Of a stretch of 64,000 bases of DNA, positions 1-9,641 are shown in pieces; positions within the stretch are counted from its first letter, which is position 1; each line of letters starts with the position of its first letter. The stretch covers positions 1,692,545 to 1,756,544 of the forward strand of contig NZ_JACOFZ010000001.1 of assembly GCF_014284155.1 (NCBI RefSeq), in the 5' to 3' direction. This DNA is from Affinundibacterium nitidum (lineage in GTDB: Bacteria > Pseudomonadota > Gammaproteobacteria > Burkholderiales > Burkholderiaceae_D). Under the pieces are notes generated by a model. That model ran no database searches and was not told where the DNA came from. It saw only the letters and a program-made list of their open reading frames with translations. The position numbers were made by a program, and so were the translations under genes.

Positions 1-3000
1 TTCGTGGACGTTGGTGTAGCCCGCGTTGTAGCTGACTTCTTCTGATTCCAAGCCTGACCAGGTTGGTGCGGAAATAATCTTGCGTGGCTGCGCCTGTACA
101 TCACGGAAACGAATCTTGTCATGTTCACGTCCGACTGCTAAATGCGTATGATTACGCCCGGTAATTTTTGACAGTGCATCCCAGGCTTTGACCGAAACGT
201 GACCATTCGTTTCTGGTGCAAAGGTCAAGATCATTTCGCACGCGTCGATCGCTGTTTCTAAACGCGGACGACCTTTTGACACACCGTCTTCGGTGACCAC
301 TTTGGTGATGCCACCAATCTCATGCACTTCATGCTCAGTGTTCCAATTGATGCCTTTACCACCATTACCCAACTTGTCTAATAATGGCCCGATCGAGGTA
401 AACTTTTTGTAAATTTCCCTATAATTGCGTTCGACTACGACGAAATTAGGGGCAGTCTTTCCAGGGATGAGATCGCATTCACCTTTCTTCCAATCTTTGG
501 GCTCGAAAGCTTGGCCGAGTTCACCTGGTGTATCGTGCATTAATGGCTGCAGAACGATGTCTTTGCGCGTGCCGAGATAGTCACCGCCAATTTCAGTGAA
601 CTTCTTAGCGATACCTTTGTAGATCTCCCAGTCCGTTTTACTTTCCCACAGCGGCTGCACCGCTTCACTCAAGGGATGAATGAAAGGATGCATGTCGGAA
701 GTATTCAGATCATCCTTCTCGTACCAGGTTGCTGTCGGCAAGACAATGTCGCCATACAAGCAAGTGGTACTCATACGGAAATCAAGCACCGTCAACAAGT
801 CCAATTTACCCTCAGCCGCTACTTCGCGGAATTTCACTTCCGATGGTTTGACGGCATCTTCAGGATCATCAAACAAGGCGTTCTGTGTGCCGAGTAAATA
901 CTTCAGGAAGTACTCATGACCTTTACCAGAACTACCGAGAATATTCGAACGCCACACAAACATATTGCGTGGGAAATTCTTAGGATTATCTGGATCATCG
1001 CAGCTCATATTGACTGCGCCTGTTTTTAAGCTCTGCTTCAGATATTCGGCAGGTTCCAAACCTGCAGCCGCTGCTGCATCACACACATCAAGCGGATTAG
1101 TTTCTAACTGCGGTGCCGATGGCAACCAACCCATGCGTTCCGACTTGGCATTCATATCGATCATGCTCATATGACTGACTTTGGATCTATCCGCAGTCGG
1201 TGCGAGAATTTCATCGATATGCAATTTCTCATGACGCCACTGACTTGTATGCGCATAAAAGAAACTAGTGCCGTTCATTTGACGCGGTGGGCGGGTCCAG
1301 TCAGACGCAAACGCGAGTGGAGCCCAACCGAATTGCGGACGCAGCTTTTCTTGACCAACGTAATGTGCCCAACCGCCACCAGATTGACCTACACAACCGC
1401 ACATCATCAACATATTGATGATGCCGCGATAAATCATGTCGTTGTGGTACCAGTGATTCAAAGCAGCACCGACGATGACCATGCTCTTACCATGTGTATC
1501 GTGTGCGTTTTGGGCGAATTCACGTGCTACTTGAATCACCAATTCGCGTTTTACACTAGTGTGTTTCTCTTGCCATGCTGGTGTGTAAGGCACATCGTCG
1601 TCATAAGAACTAGCGACTGCACCACCCAAACCTTGATCGACGCCATAATTCGCCATCGACAAATCGTACACGGTGGCGACCAAGGCAGTAGAGCCATCAG
1701 CCAAAGCGACGCGGCGCACTGGCACATTTCGCTGCACCATATCATTGGCATCGGTACCACCAAAGTAATTGAAGCCAACACTGACGACGTCGTCATGCCC
1801 ACTCACTAAACTCAAAACGGGATCGATTTCACGTCCAGAACCGCCATCTTTCGCTTCCAAGTTCCAACGTCCGACTTTCGCACCATCATTGACTGTACCC
1901 TCGCCCCAGCGGAATCCGATCGAACCATTCGGCGCGACAATTTCATTGGTCGCGCTATCGATAGCAACTGTTTTCCAGTCAGGATTATTGGCTTCGTTCA
2001 AATTTCCTGGCAATTGTGAGGCACGCAGGAAATGATCTGGTACATAACTGCCATTACGCTCAACCAAGCGCACCAACATAGGGAAATCAGTATATTGCTT
2101 GACGTAGCTGCGGAAGTACTCCGACTTACCACCTAGGTGGAATTCTTTCAAAATCACGTGGCCCATGGCCATCGCCAAAGCGGCGTCGGTGCCTTGTTTA
2201 GGTGCCATCCAGATGTCGCCGAATTTCACCATCTCACCAAAGTCTGAAGACACGGCAACGGTCTTTGTTCCTTTGTAGCGCACCTCGGTATAGAAGTGGG
2301 CGTCAGGAGTGCGGGTTTGTGGAACGTTTGAACCCCATACCATCAAGTAGGTGGAGTTATACCAATCAGCGGATTCTGGTACGTCGGTTTGTTCACCCCA
2401 AATTTGCGGGCTCGCTGGCGGTAAGTCACAGTACCAATCATAGAATGACAAACAAGCGCCACCGATTAAAGAAAGGTAACGTGCCCCAGCAGCGTAGGAC
2501 ACCATCGACATCGCAGGAATCGGCGAGAAACCAATCACGCGGTCTGGTCCAAACTTTTTCACGGTGAAAGCGTTCGCCGCTGCGATAATCTCTTGCGCGG
2601 TATCCCAATCTGCGCGTACAAAACCACCGAGGCCACGCACCGATTTATAACGCTTCGCTTTAACCGGATCTTGACTGATCGATTCCCATGCCTGAATCGG
2701 CCCCATCGTCTTGCGCGCCTCTTGCCACATTTCCATCAAGCGGCCACGAATCATCGGATATTTCACACGCTGAGCTGAATACACATACCAGCTGTACGAG
2801 GCCCCACGTGGACAACCGCGCGGTTCATGATTTGGCAGATCTGGACGGGTACGAGGGTAATCGGTCTGCTGAGTCTCCCAAGTGATCAACCCGTTCTTGA
2901 CATACACTTTCCACGAACAAGAGCCCGTGCAGTTCACACCATGTGTCGAACGCACGATCTTGTCGTGTTGCCAGCGACTGCGATACGCGTTCTCCCATTG

Positions 3001-3090
3001 TCTGTCTTCATCAACTACAGCACCATGACCATTGGAATAGGTGGATTTCACCTTGGACATGAACTTCAAGCGATCTAAAAAATGACTCAT
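1..3090 (-). CDS. narG: Respiratory nitrate reductase alpha subunit, 5' part (runs off left edge)
   Basis: Catalytic molybdenum subunit of the membrane-bound quinol:nitrate oxidoreductase NarGHI, which reduces nitrate to nitrite on the cytoplasmic side. The reading frame starts at the ATG at 3090, with an AGGAG-type ribosome site at 3094-3101, and stays open for about 1030 codons to base 1. The family is about 1240 residues, so the C-terminal sixth and narHJI lie outside the window. The N-terminus has the unusual His-containing [4Fe-4S] ligand set: H50, C54 and C58 in THGVNCTGSC, and C93 in PRGCPRG. The tract from 2150 to 2550 encodes typical molybdopterin-binding sequence. The nitrate transporter narK lies upstream on the same strand, with a hemerythrin gene inserted antisense between them. 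Identification is firm; only completeness is uncertain. Confidence 0.96.
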   Translation of the reverse strand, partial: MSHFLDRLKFMSKVKSTYSNGHGAVVDEDRQWENAYRSRWQHDKIVRSTHGVNCTGSCSWKVYVKNGLITWETQQTDYPRTRPDLPNHEPRGCPRGASYSWYVYSAQRVKYPMIRGRLMEMWQEARKTMGPIQAWESISQDPVKAKRYKSVRGLGGFVRADWDTAQEIIAAANAFTVKKFGPDRVIGFSPIPAMSMVSYAAGARYLSLIGGACLSFYDWYCDLPPASPQIWGEQTDVPESADWYNSTYLMVWGSNVPQTRTPDAHFYTEVRYKGTKTVAVSSDFGEMVKFGDIWMAPKQGTDAALAMAMGHVILKEFHLGGKSEYFRSYVKQYTDFPMLVRLVERNGSYVPDHFLRASQLPGNLNEANNPDWKTVAIDSATNEIVAPNGSIGFRWGEGTVNDGAKVGRWNLEAKDGGSGREIDPVLSLVSGHDDVVSVGFNYFGGTDANDMVQRNVPVRRVALADGSTALVATVYDLSMANYGVDQGLGGAVASSYDDDVPYTPAWQEKHTSVKRELVIQVAREFAQNAHDTHGKSMVIVGAALNHWYHNDMIYRGIINMLMMCGCVGQSGGGWAHYVGQEKLRPQFGWAPLAFASDWTRPPRQMNGTSFFYAHTSQWRHEKLHIDEILAPTADRSKVSHMSMIDMNAKSERMGWLPSAPQLETNPLDVCDAAAAAGLEPAEYLKQSLKTGAVNMSCDDPDNPKNFPRNMFVWRSNILGSSGKGHEYFLKYLLGTQNALFDDPEDAVKPSEVKFREVAAEGKLDLLTVLDFRMSTTCLYGDIVLPTATWYEKDDLNTSDMHPFIHPLSEAVQPLWESKTDWEIYKGIAKKFTEIGGDYLGTRKDIVLQPLMHDTPGELGQAFEPKDWKKGECDLIPGKTAPNFVVVERNYREIYKKFTSIGPLLDKLGNGGKGINWNTEHEVHEIGGITKVVTEDGVSKGRPRLETAIDACEMILTFAPETNGHVSVKAWDALSKITGRNHTHLAVGREHDKIRFRDVQAQPRKIISAPTWSGLESEEVSYNAGYTNVHE

Positions 3091-3230
3091 CTCAAGCTCC
3101 TTAATATGTGAACCTGAGCAAGGGTTCACGCCAGTCTGATACGAGGAGATATTAAAGATTCATCGACCATTCGGACATTCTTCGTTGAGGTGGCGAAGAG
3201 ATCGCATTCGCACTATGAATAAATAGTTCT

Positions 3231-3251
3231 TTCGAACTAGAGACATCAAAA
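3231..3251 (-). promoter_or_regulatory. Putative FNR-type promoter element upstream of narG, shared with narK
   Basis: Read on the minus strand, the segment contains TTGAT followed by TCTAGTTCGAA. A nearly identical segment lies upstream of narK (5331-5350), with one base deleted. TTGAT is a perfect FNR half site, but the second half is poor. A possible -10 (CATAGT) follows about 25 bases from the centre, the spacing expected for a class II activator. A second overlapping TTGATTTTGAT is also present. Control by an FNR/Dnr-type protein is an inference. Confidence 0.45.
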
Positions 3252-3339
3252 TCAACACAAATAGAGGACTCAATGTGCAGTTTTGAACTACACTCGCTAA
3301 GAAGAATGTGCGAGAGACAAATTGTTATGGAGATTCGGA

Positions 3340-3759
3340 ATGCCTTACTTCCAATGGGATCGGTCGCTCAGTGTAGGCGAAGCCGCGCTAGATAATGATC
3401 ATAAAAGCTTAATTGAATTGATTAACGAACTGCACGGCGCCGCCAATGCCAATCAAGATACGGATATTTTGGAAGAGATACTTCAGCGGCTACTGATCTA
3501 CACTAGTGAGCATTTTGCGCGTGAAGAAAAAATGATGGAAGAGTATCAATTTCTAGAACTGGCCAGTCACAAAAAGCAACACAGAAAGCTCATCGAGCGC
3601 GTGCTCACTTTGCAAAAGGCGCTCGCTGAGAATCGCGCCTATGTCGCACAAGAGACCGCGGAATTATTGAGGTTTTGGCTCACTTCGCACATTCACGTCG
3701 CTGATAAAGCACTTGCCAAGGCAATTCAATCGTCCCATGAAGTCTCTATCAAAAGCTAA
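3340..3759 (+). CDS. Bacteriohemerythrin
   Basis: Single-domain hemerythrin of 139 residues, an oxygen-binding four-helix bundle with a non-haem di-iron centre. All iron-ligand motifs are visible: His in DNDH near the N-terminus, HFAREE, HKKQH and HIHVAD near the C-terminus. The start at 3340 is preferred over the non-ATG extension at 3322 because the sequence MPYFQWD is the usual family N-terminus and GGAG sits at 3329-3332. The gene stands alone on the plus strand between narK and narG, which are both on the minus strand. This position suggests a role in oxygen or nitric oxide handling alongside nitrate respiration, which is inference from context. Confidence 0.9.
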   Translation: MPYFQWDRSLSVGEAALDNDHKSLIELINELHGAANANQDTDILEEILQRLLIYTSEHFAREEKMMEEYQFLELASHKKQHRKLIERVLTLQKALAENRAYVAQETAELLRFWLTSHIHVADKALAKAIQSSHEVSIKS

Positions 3760-3875
3760 AAGCTTGTCCCACTTCACGCTTTGTGTAACAGAAAGACTAA
3801 TCACCGCCTCCATACATCCTCAGCCTTAAATCGGCAGCGCGGCATTGTTTCATGCGCACGCCACCAACGACTAAA

Positions 3876-3902
3876 AGTGATCATTCATTTGGAATGATCA
3901 CT
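3876..3902. terminator. Inverted repeat, likely terminator between convergent genes
   Basis: AGTGATCATTC and GAATGATCACT form a perfect 11-base stem with a 5-base loop. On the minus strand it is followed by a short T run. It lies between the hemerythrin gene (plus) and the end of narK (minus), so it may serve either. The rest of 3760-4033 holds no recognisable gene. Confidence 0.6.
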
Positions 3903-4033
3903 CTTGCGGGAATAAACCGATCACCATCTTGTCATAGGCAATAGACGCCGTCGTCATGTACAAGATGTCGCCACTCGGTTTTAATGACATCGTCCTTACT
4001 TACTGAGCATCCAAGAATCATTGCTGCATTTAC

Positions 4034-5290
4034 CTAAGCTGGCACCTGACCAGCCCCTACAGAAGGCGCCTTAACACTCACTTCAGCGCGAAACTGGAAG
4101 TGCATCCAAACAAGGGACACACACACTGTTCCATACAACAGCATAAAGCATGAGCTGCGCACTCCCGTCAAATCAGCCACTATCCCGAATAGTATCGGCA
4201 AAATAAAACCGCCCAATCCTCCTGCCAAACCAACAACCCCAGAGACCGCACCAATATTCGTACTATATTCGTCTGAGATAAATTTGAAGACAGAGGCTTT
4301 GCCAATCGCCATCGCCAATCCGACGATGAATAAAAGTGTTGTGAACACAAAGGGTGTCAAACCGATAAAGAAATCCTTACTGCCATTGATGGTCTTGATC
4401 GTAAAGTTTGTTTGCGGATAAGAGAGCAAAAAGAATGCAACCCAACACACCCACATCACCCACCAAGTCACTTTATAGGCTCCATATTTGTCCGCAAGCC
4501 AGCCACCAAGCGCACGCAGTACACCGCCAGGCAAGGAGAAACAGGCTGCTAATAACGCTGCACTCTTAATGTCAAAGCCATATTCCGTGACATAGTACTT
4601 CACCATCCACAAGCTCAAACCTACATAGCCGCCGAAGACAACGGAATAGTATTGGCAGTAACGCCATACTTTAGGATCTTTTAGCATTTTCAACTGATCG
4701 ATAAACTTTACATTTGATTTCACGTTATGGCTTGGATCTGTGGCAGAAAATAACCAGAAAATGAATGCCGCTACCAACATCATCACAGCGTACACTTTAG
4801 GCACCAAGGTCCAACCCGCTGCTGCGATCAACACTGGCGCAATGAATTTGTTCACGGCGGCACCTGAGTTGCCGGCACCAAAAATTCCCATCGCCAAACC
4901 TTGCCTATCTTTCTTAAACCATCTTGCGACATAAGGTGTACCGACCGAAAACGATCCACCGGCTAAACCGACGAATAGTCCGAGTACTAAGAAGTGCCAA
5001 TACTCAGTTGCATATGAAATGAGATAGATAGGCAGCACAGTCGACAACATCAATAAGAATAAAACGATTCTTCCACCAAAGCGATCGGTCCATATTCCAA
5101 GCGGAACCCGAATCAAAGAGCCCGTCAGGACGGGCATAGCCGTCAATATCCCGAACTCTGTTTCGTTCAAATGTAGGGCACTCTTAATCGGAATACCGAT
5201 CACGCCAAACATCATCCAAATCGTAAAGCATACGGTGAACGCCAACGTACTCGATGCAAGTACGGATGCCGCCTTTCTTGAATTACTCAT
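4034..5290 (-). CDS. narK: Nitrate/nitrite transporter, NarK/NasA MFS family
   Basis: Twelve-helix major facilitator of 418 residues that moves nitrate in and/or nitrite out across the inner membrane. Two nitrate-signature glycine motifs are visible: GAGNSGAAVNKF in the fifth helix region and GLAGGLGGFILP in the eleventh. The conserved arginine of the substrate path is in RVPLGIWTDRFGGR. The ATG at 5290 is chosen because GGAG lies six bases upstream; the longer frame begins with a TTG inside that site. It is transcribed toward narG but separated from it by the antisense hemerythrin gene, so the two operons probably have their own promoters, which share a similar element. Confidence 0.93.
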   Translation of the reverse strand: MSNSRKAASVLASSTLAFTVCFTIWMMFGVIGIPIKSALHLNETEFGILTAMPVLTGSLIRVPLGIWTDRFGGRIVLFLLMLSTVLPIYLISYATEYWHFLVLGLFVGLAGGSFSVGTPYVARWFKKDRQGLAMGIFGAGNSGAAVNKFIAPVLIAAAGWTLVPKVYAVMMLVAAFIFWLFSATDPSHNVKSNVKFIDQLKMLKDPKVWRYCQYYSVVFGGYVGLSLWMVKYYVTEYGFDIKSAALLAACFSLPGGVLRALGGWLADKYGAYKVTWWVMWVCWVAFFLLSYPQTNFTIKTINGSKDFFIGLTPFVFTTLLFIVGLAMAIGKASVFKFISDEYSTNIGAVSGVVGLAGGLGGFILPILFGIVADLTGVRSSCFMLLYGTVCVSLVWMHFQFRAEVSVKAPSVGAGQVPA

Positions 5291-5330
5291 GACAACTCCC
5301 AATGTTCGCTATAGTAAGAACATTCTAGGC

Positions 5331-5350
5331 TTCGAACTAAGAGATCAAAA
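5331..5350 (-). promoter_or_regulatory. Putative FNR-type promoter element upstream of narK
   Basis: On the minus strand, TTGAT is followed by CTCTTAGTTCGAA, nearly the same sequence as 3231-3251 upstream of narG. TACTAT lies 25 bases beyond the centre and could be the -10. The start codon is about 40 bases downstream. Only the left FNR half site matches well, so the identity of the regulator is uncertain. Confidence 0.45.
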
Positions 5351-5613
5351 TTCTTCTATTGGGTGAGCTGGGTCACCCGATTGGCGTTGAGAATAGGCTG
5401 AAGGAACTAGTTAAACCTATGCAAACACATGCACAAACCGATCGATCGAGCATAGGCTAGGAGAAAAACGACTCGATCGCTTTTTTGATAAGCCTAAGAT
5501 CGACATCCAGCATCGCGGCAGGTACTCATATTGAACTTGAGTCAGATCATAAAAACGAATTCTTTCTTTCCGATTTCTTGCTTTGCCTCGTACCGCTAGT
5601 ACATGATGGCGAG
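5351..5613. other. Intergenic region between narK and the DUF3079 gene
   Basis: Divergent promoter region. Apart from the narK element nothing specific is recognised. The open frames present here on either strand lack recognisable products. Confidence 0.4.
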
Positions 5614-5829
5614 ATGAACGCCAAGACATTTCCGCTCGCACCTTCACACCCAGAGCGGCTGTGCTGGGGCTGCGATCGTTATTGCAAGTGGAATGCACTT
5701 GCCTGCGGCAATGGTGCCGACCGCACCCCTCACCCTGTCGAACTATTTGGTAGCAATTGGACGATCCCCCTCAACTCAACATTGGTCGATCGTTCTGGCC
5801 GCCCGGCAGATACAGAAAACGCCGAATGA
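5614..5829 (+). CDS. Small DUF3079 family protein
   Basis: Protein of 71 residues matching the DUF3079 pattern: FPLAPSHPERLCWGCDRYC, then LACGNG and HPVELFG. The conserved cysteines (CWGC, YC, AC) suggest metal binding or redox activity, but the function of this family is not known to me. The ATG at 5614 is chosen because the domain starts immediately after it; upstream in-frame codons do not resemble the family. The ribosome site is weak (GGCGAG). The last 17 residues extend beyond the usual end of the domain. Confidence 0.75.
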   Translation: MNAKTFPLAPSHPERLCWGCDRYCKWNALACGNGADRTPHPVELFGSNWTIPLNSTLVDRSGRPADTENAE

Positions 5830-6023
5830 ACTGCAACAGAGGGCAACCGTATAGCATCTGAACAGCGTTCCGAATCAAGCCACCGCCGGTCGATGTCAAT
5901 TCTTCGTAGTGAACTCTATTTTCCTTGATTTCGGACAAGATTCTTATTTGTAAGAAGTGCGAAATCATGAAACATTGCATGTCTCTCAGACAGAATGCTA
6001 GCCTCGTCCTAGCGTGACTTCGC

Positions 6024-7238
6024 GTGAACAGCAGTTTCTATATTTCAGACCTCAAATTGCTGGTTCGAAGCCTTGTTCCACCGCGCAATTCTTTGAGTCA
6101 AAAAGAACGATGGCTCGCAGCGCTAGGGGCACTGCTGGGTTTGAGTTTGGCGGCGTGGACGAGCTATCTGATTTTTGGCAACAGCAGTTCACTTCCACTA
6201 TTGGTGGCGCCCATGGGTGCCAGCGCAGTACTGATCTTTGCTGTGCCATCAAGCCCGCTAGCACAACCATGGCCAGCATTGTTCGGGAATTGTATTTCAG
6301 CAGCTGTCGGACTCACCTGCGCATTCCTCATGGAGCGCAGTCCTGCTGTGGCAGTGCTCGCGGTTGCCCTCGCTGTGCTCGCAATGATCGCCACTCGCAG
6401 CCTACACCCGCCGGGCGGAGCAATCGCATTGCTTTCAGTGCTTGGTGGCGCTCCAATTAAACACCTAGGGTGGAGCTTTATCTGGGCACCTGTCGCATTA
6501 CAAACCACGTCTTTGATTTTGGTGGCGGTGGCATTTCACCGCATGCGAAAAGTGTCCTACCCGCAAACAGTGAAAATAAATGAAAATCTGCATCGTACTG
6601 GCGATACTCAAATCAGTACTCGGCTTGGGGTTACTGATGCAGACCTTGATGCGGTCCTGTTGCAGCATGGTAAGCTGCTGGATATTAGTCGTAGTGATTT
6701 AAAAAACCTTATCACCAAAACCGAAATACAGGCACACCGCCGTCGACATGGAACAGCGAGCTGCGGTGACATCATGTCGCGGCATCTAATCACAGTCACA
6801 TTTGAAACAGATCTCAAGCAGTGTTGGCAATTGCTACGCACTCACAAAATAAAGTCCATTCCCGTCATTGACGAAACCCGAAAAGTGATCGGCACCATTA
6901 GTTTGATTGACTTTCTCAAACATGCTGGTTTAGATATCTATCATGACTTTGATTTGCGATTACGCCATTTTCTCGATGGTGCGCAAGAGCTAACAGGGAG
7001 CCAAGCACAAGTCGTAGGACACATCATGAACACGAGCGTCAGCACCTGTTATGTTGAGTCCGATGTCCTAGAGCTCGTTGTTCTGTTTACCGACCTTGGT
7101 CTACACTCTGTTCCTATCTTGGATAATCAGAAACAACTGCAGGGAATAGTCACGCAGTCCGATTTGCTATTTGCGCTGTATCGCATGCAAATTGATAGGC
7201 CTATTTTCCATGTTCAAGATCCTACAAAAATAAGATAG
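6024..7238 (+). CDS. HPP family membrane protein with two CBS domains
   Basis: About 404 residues. The N-terminal half (residues about 30-175) is an HPP domain with four hydrophobic helices and the signature SLHPPGGA. The C-terminal half carries two CBS domains (about 245-300 and 330-390), which usually bind adenosyl ligands and gate transport. HPP proteins are integral membrane proteins; some homologues are linked to nitrite or nitrate movement, which would fit the nearby nar genes, but that is context only. The frame opens with GTG at 6024 without a clear ribosome site; the true start could be some codons downstream, near the VRSLVPP segment. Confidence 0.85.
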   Translation: MNSSFYISDLKLLVRSLVPPRNSLSQKERWLAALGALLGLSLAAWTSYLIFGNSSSLPLLVAPMGASAVLIFAVPSSPLAQPWPALFGNCISAAVGLTCAFLMERSPAVAVLAVALAVLAMIATRSLHPPGGAIALLSVLGGAPIKHLGWSFIWAPVALQTTSLILVAVAFHRMRKVSYPQTVKINENLHRTGDTQISTRLGVTDADLDAVLLQHGKLLDISRSDLKNLITKTEIQAHRRRHGTASCGDIMSRHLITVTFETDLKQCWQLLRTHKIKSIPVIDETRKVIGTISLIDFLKHAGLDIYHDFDLRLRHFLDGAQELTGSQAQVVGHIMNTSVSTCYVESDVLELVVLFTDLGLHSVPILDNQKQLQGIVTQSDLLFALYRMQIDRPIFHVQDPTKIR

Positions 7239-7306
7239 TAGAAATCCATGAGTCAATTTCAGTCCAGTAGGAATCGAGACGAATGTTGAAGACACAGCAG
7301 CCTCAA

Positions 7307-9295
7307 CTAGCCCTGCCGTTCCTGCATTTTCCTATACATGGTCTGGCGACTGATTCCCAGTCTGCGGGCCGCGGCGGATACATTGCCATTGGTAGCGACC
7401 AGCGCTTGTTCTATCATTTGTAGTGACAAGGCACGAAGGTTGTGGATTGCTTGCTCGCCCTCCTCTGCTTCGAATAGCGCTGGCGTAGTCGAGCTGCTTG
7501 CACTTTGCAGTTCCCCTTTCAGCTCCTGCTTTTCGCAAACCGATTGCCCACTTACTTGTCGACCCAAATCTTGTAAGAGATCGCCAGCCAAATGCTGCCA
7601 GTCAATGCAAGTTTCATCGTGTTCTAACAAAGCAACTGCGGTGCGCAAACAATGATGGAGTTGGCGTAGATTGCCTGGCCATGCAAATTGGCGCAAGGCT
7701 CCCATTAACTCTGGCGCAATGTAGAGCTGCTGATGTGGCGCGAGTTCACGCAGAATTCGTGAGCAAAGAGGGGCAAAATCACTACGCTCACGGAGCGACG
7801 GTAATGCTAGCTGCAAGCCATTAATGCGGTAGAACAAATCCTCACGGAATAAACCTTGACTTACCCGTTGCTTAAGCGGCCGATGAGTCGCACAAATCAG
7901 ATTGAAGTCGACAGCGATCGCAGTACTACTTCCTAGCGGGGTAATTTGGCGTTCTTGCAGAACACGTAACAAGCGTGTTTGCAAAGCCAGCGGCATATCT
8001 CCAATTTCATCCAAAAACAGTGTGCCGCAATGCGCTTCGCGAATGCGCCCTTGTGAACCCTGACGGCTGGCGCCTGTAAATGCACCAGCGACATAACCGA
8101 ATAATTCGGCCTCAATTAAATGTTCCGGAATGGCGGCGCAATTGACGGCCACAAAATTGCGATCAGCGCGAACGGAGCCATTATGCACTGCGTTTGCAAA
8201 AACTTCTTTGCCAACCCCAGATTCACCTACGACCAACAAAGGAATGCCTTTATCGATCACACGACAAGCTTTGTCCAACGCGCTTTGCCACTGCTGATCG
8301 ACAGTGGTGGACGGTGTCTTCGCTTGGCGCGATGCAAAACTATGTACGGTTTGAAACCGATGCATCAAGGAATTGGGATGGATTTGCGCGAACAAGTCTA
8401 GACTGCGCTTAGTGCGCAATGCGGTGCTCGACGATGCTTGACGCAGTTGCTGTGTCAACATCTGTTCGAAACTCGATTCAAACAACTGCGACCAATGTAC
8501 GGCACGCATATCAGCATATTGTAATTGCAGCAAACTCAGTGCTTTGCGGTTTGCACCAACCAGATACCCATCTTCAGAAAACGCTAGCACCGCTTGCGCC
8601 ACCGACCCGATACCTTCAGCGCGAGTATGCAATTGCAGTAAAACTTGATGCTGACCCGAGCTCAACACCATACTATTTTCAATCATCTGGGCAGCAGTCG
8701 AGACTAAACCCAAAGTATGTGGATGACGGCTACGATGGTCACCCGAAATATCGAGGATGCCCATCAATTGTCCTTGCGCTGATAAGATAGGTGCCGCCGC
8801 GCAAGTGAGAAATTCATTCGGTTCGAGATAATGTTCCGCGCCGTGAATTTCTATTTCATTACACTCGGCCAAGGCAGTACCAATGGCATTGGTACCACGT
8901 TGATTTTCAGCCCATGAAGCTCCACATTTGAGCGCGACGCGGTCCGCCTTACTCAAGAAATCTAAATCGCCAAGGGTGTGCATCAAGACACCTTGTGCAT
9001 CGGCCAAAATCACCATGCTATGGCTATGCTTGACCTGTTCAAAAAGATATTCAATGACAGGCTCGGAATGACTAATCAAGTCATGATTAAAATCTCGAGC
9101 ATGCAGTAAGTTCGATGCGCTGAGATTATCTTCGCATTCTGTTTGGCCTCGAGGCGACAGGCCAGCAAGAAAACTACGTTGCCAGGATTGGGCGACGCGA
9201 CGATCGATATCAGCGCGTGGGTCTATACCCTGCTCAATCATTTGCAAACGGGCCTGCTTTAGATGCGGTGCGGGTAAGATAGCGTGGTGGCGCAT
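7307..9295 (-). CDS. acoR: Sigma-54-dependent transcriptional activator, AcoR type
   Basis: 662-residue enhancer-binding protein. Order of parts: an N-terminal GAF-containing sensory region (about 60-320), an AAA+ domain with Walker A GESGVGKE, the sigma-54 contact motif GAFTGA and Walker B LFLDEIGD, and a C-terminal Fis-type helix-turn-helix (NVSAAARRLGISRQTMYRK). This is the arrangement of AcoR, which activates acetoin or acetaldehyde catabolic genes in response to an effector bound by GAF. It is divergent from an aldehyde dehydrogenase whose upstream region has paired TGTGACA palindromes and a -24/-12 promoter, so it very likely controls that gene. The symbol is by similarity; the effector is not proven. 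Confidence 0.9.
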   Translation of the reverse strand: MRHHAILPAPHLKQARLQMIEQGIDPRADIDRRVAQSWQRSFLAGLSPRGQTECEDNLSASNLLHARDFNHDLISHSEPVIEYLFEQVKHSHSMVILADAQGVLMHTLGDLDFLSKADRVALKCGASWAENQRGTNAIGTALAECNEIEIHGAEHYLEPNEFLTCAAAPILSAQGQLMGILDISGDHRSRHPHTLGLVSTAAQMIENSMVLSSGQHQVLLQLHTRAEGIGSVAQAVLAFSEDGYLVGANRKALSLLQLQYADMRAVHWSQLFESSFEQMLTQQLRQASSSTALRTKRSLDLFAQIHPNSLMHRFQTVHSFASRQAKTPSTTVDQQWQSALDKACRVIDKGIPLLVVGESGVGKEVFANAVHNGSVRADRNFVAVNCAAIPEHLIEAELFGYVAGAFTGASRQGSQGRIREAHCGTLFLDEIGDMPLALQTRLLRVLQERQITPLGSSTAIAVDFNLICATHRPLKQRVSQGLFREDLFYRINGLQLALPSLRERSDFAPLCSRILRELAPHQQLYIAPELMGALRQFAWPGNLRQLHHCLRTAVALLEHDETCIDWQHLAGDLLQDLGRQVSGQSVCEKQELKGELQSASSSTTPALFEAEEGEQAIHNLRALSLQMIEQALVATNGNVSAAARRLGISRQTMYRKMQERQG

Positions 9296-9414
9296 AGTGT
9301 CTCCTTCGCTCGCACAATTGGACTATTGTGTCTCTGATAGGGATGCGCGAGCTGTCTTGTATGCCTTACTATAACCGAAACTCTCCTGCATTTTTCAGCG
9401 TTCCGCAGACTAAA

Positions 9415-9439
9415 TGTGACAGGTTTTTGCGCTGTCACA
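9415..9439. promoter_or_regulatory. Upstream activator site 1 for the aldehyde dehydrogenase promoter
   Basis: TGTGACAG, nine bases, then CTGTCACA: a perfect 8-base inverted repeat. It lies about 200 bases upstream of the sigma-54 promoter at 9642, a usual enhancer distance, and shares its half site with a second palindrome at 9457-9473. Binding by the adjacent AcoR-type protein is inferred. Confidence 0.75.
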
Positions 9440-9456
9440 AAAATTCACATCAGCAG

Positions 9457-9473
9457 TGTCACAAAATGTGACA
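9457..9473. promoter_or_regulatory. Upstream activator site 2 for the aldehyde dehydrogenase promoter
   Basis: TGTCACA, AAA, TGTGACA: a perfect 7-base inverted repeat with the same half site as site 1 but the opposite arm order and a 3-base spacer. Site 1 has a 9-base spacer. Confidence 0.7.
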
Positions 9474-9641
9474 ACTGTACCTGCTCCATCTTCTCTTGCC
9501 CAATTGAAAATCTCCCTCATACTCGGCGAACCTATCTACGCCAATGCAAAAAATTTCACTCCCTTATTTAAATTGACATATTGATGTGCATTGCAACATT
9601 TCGTCATCGTCCGAAATAAGCTGTTTCCAGATCAATGCAGC

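Noticed and set aside
5417-5698. Minus-strand open frame of 93 codons
   Set aside because: It overlaps the DUF3079 gene antisense, has no recognisable domain, and its composition looks like a shadow frame.
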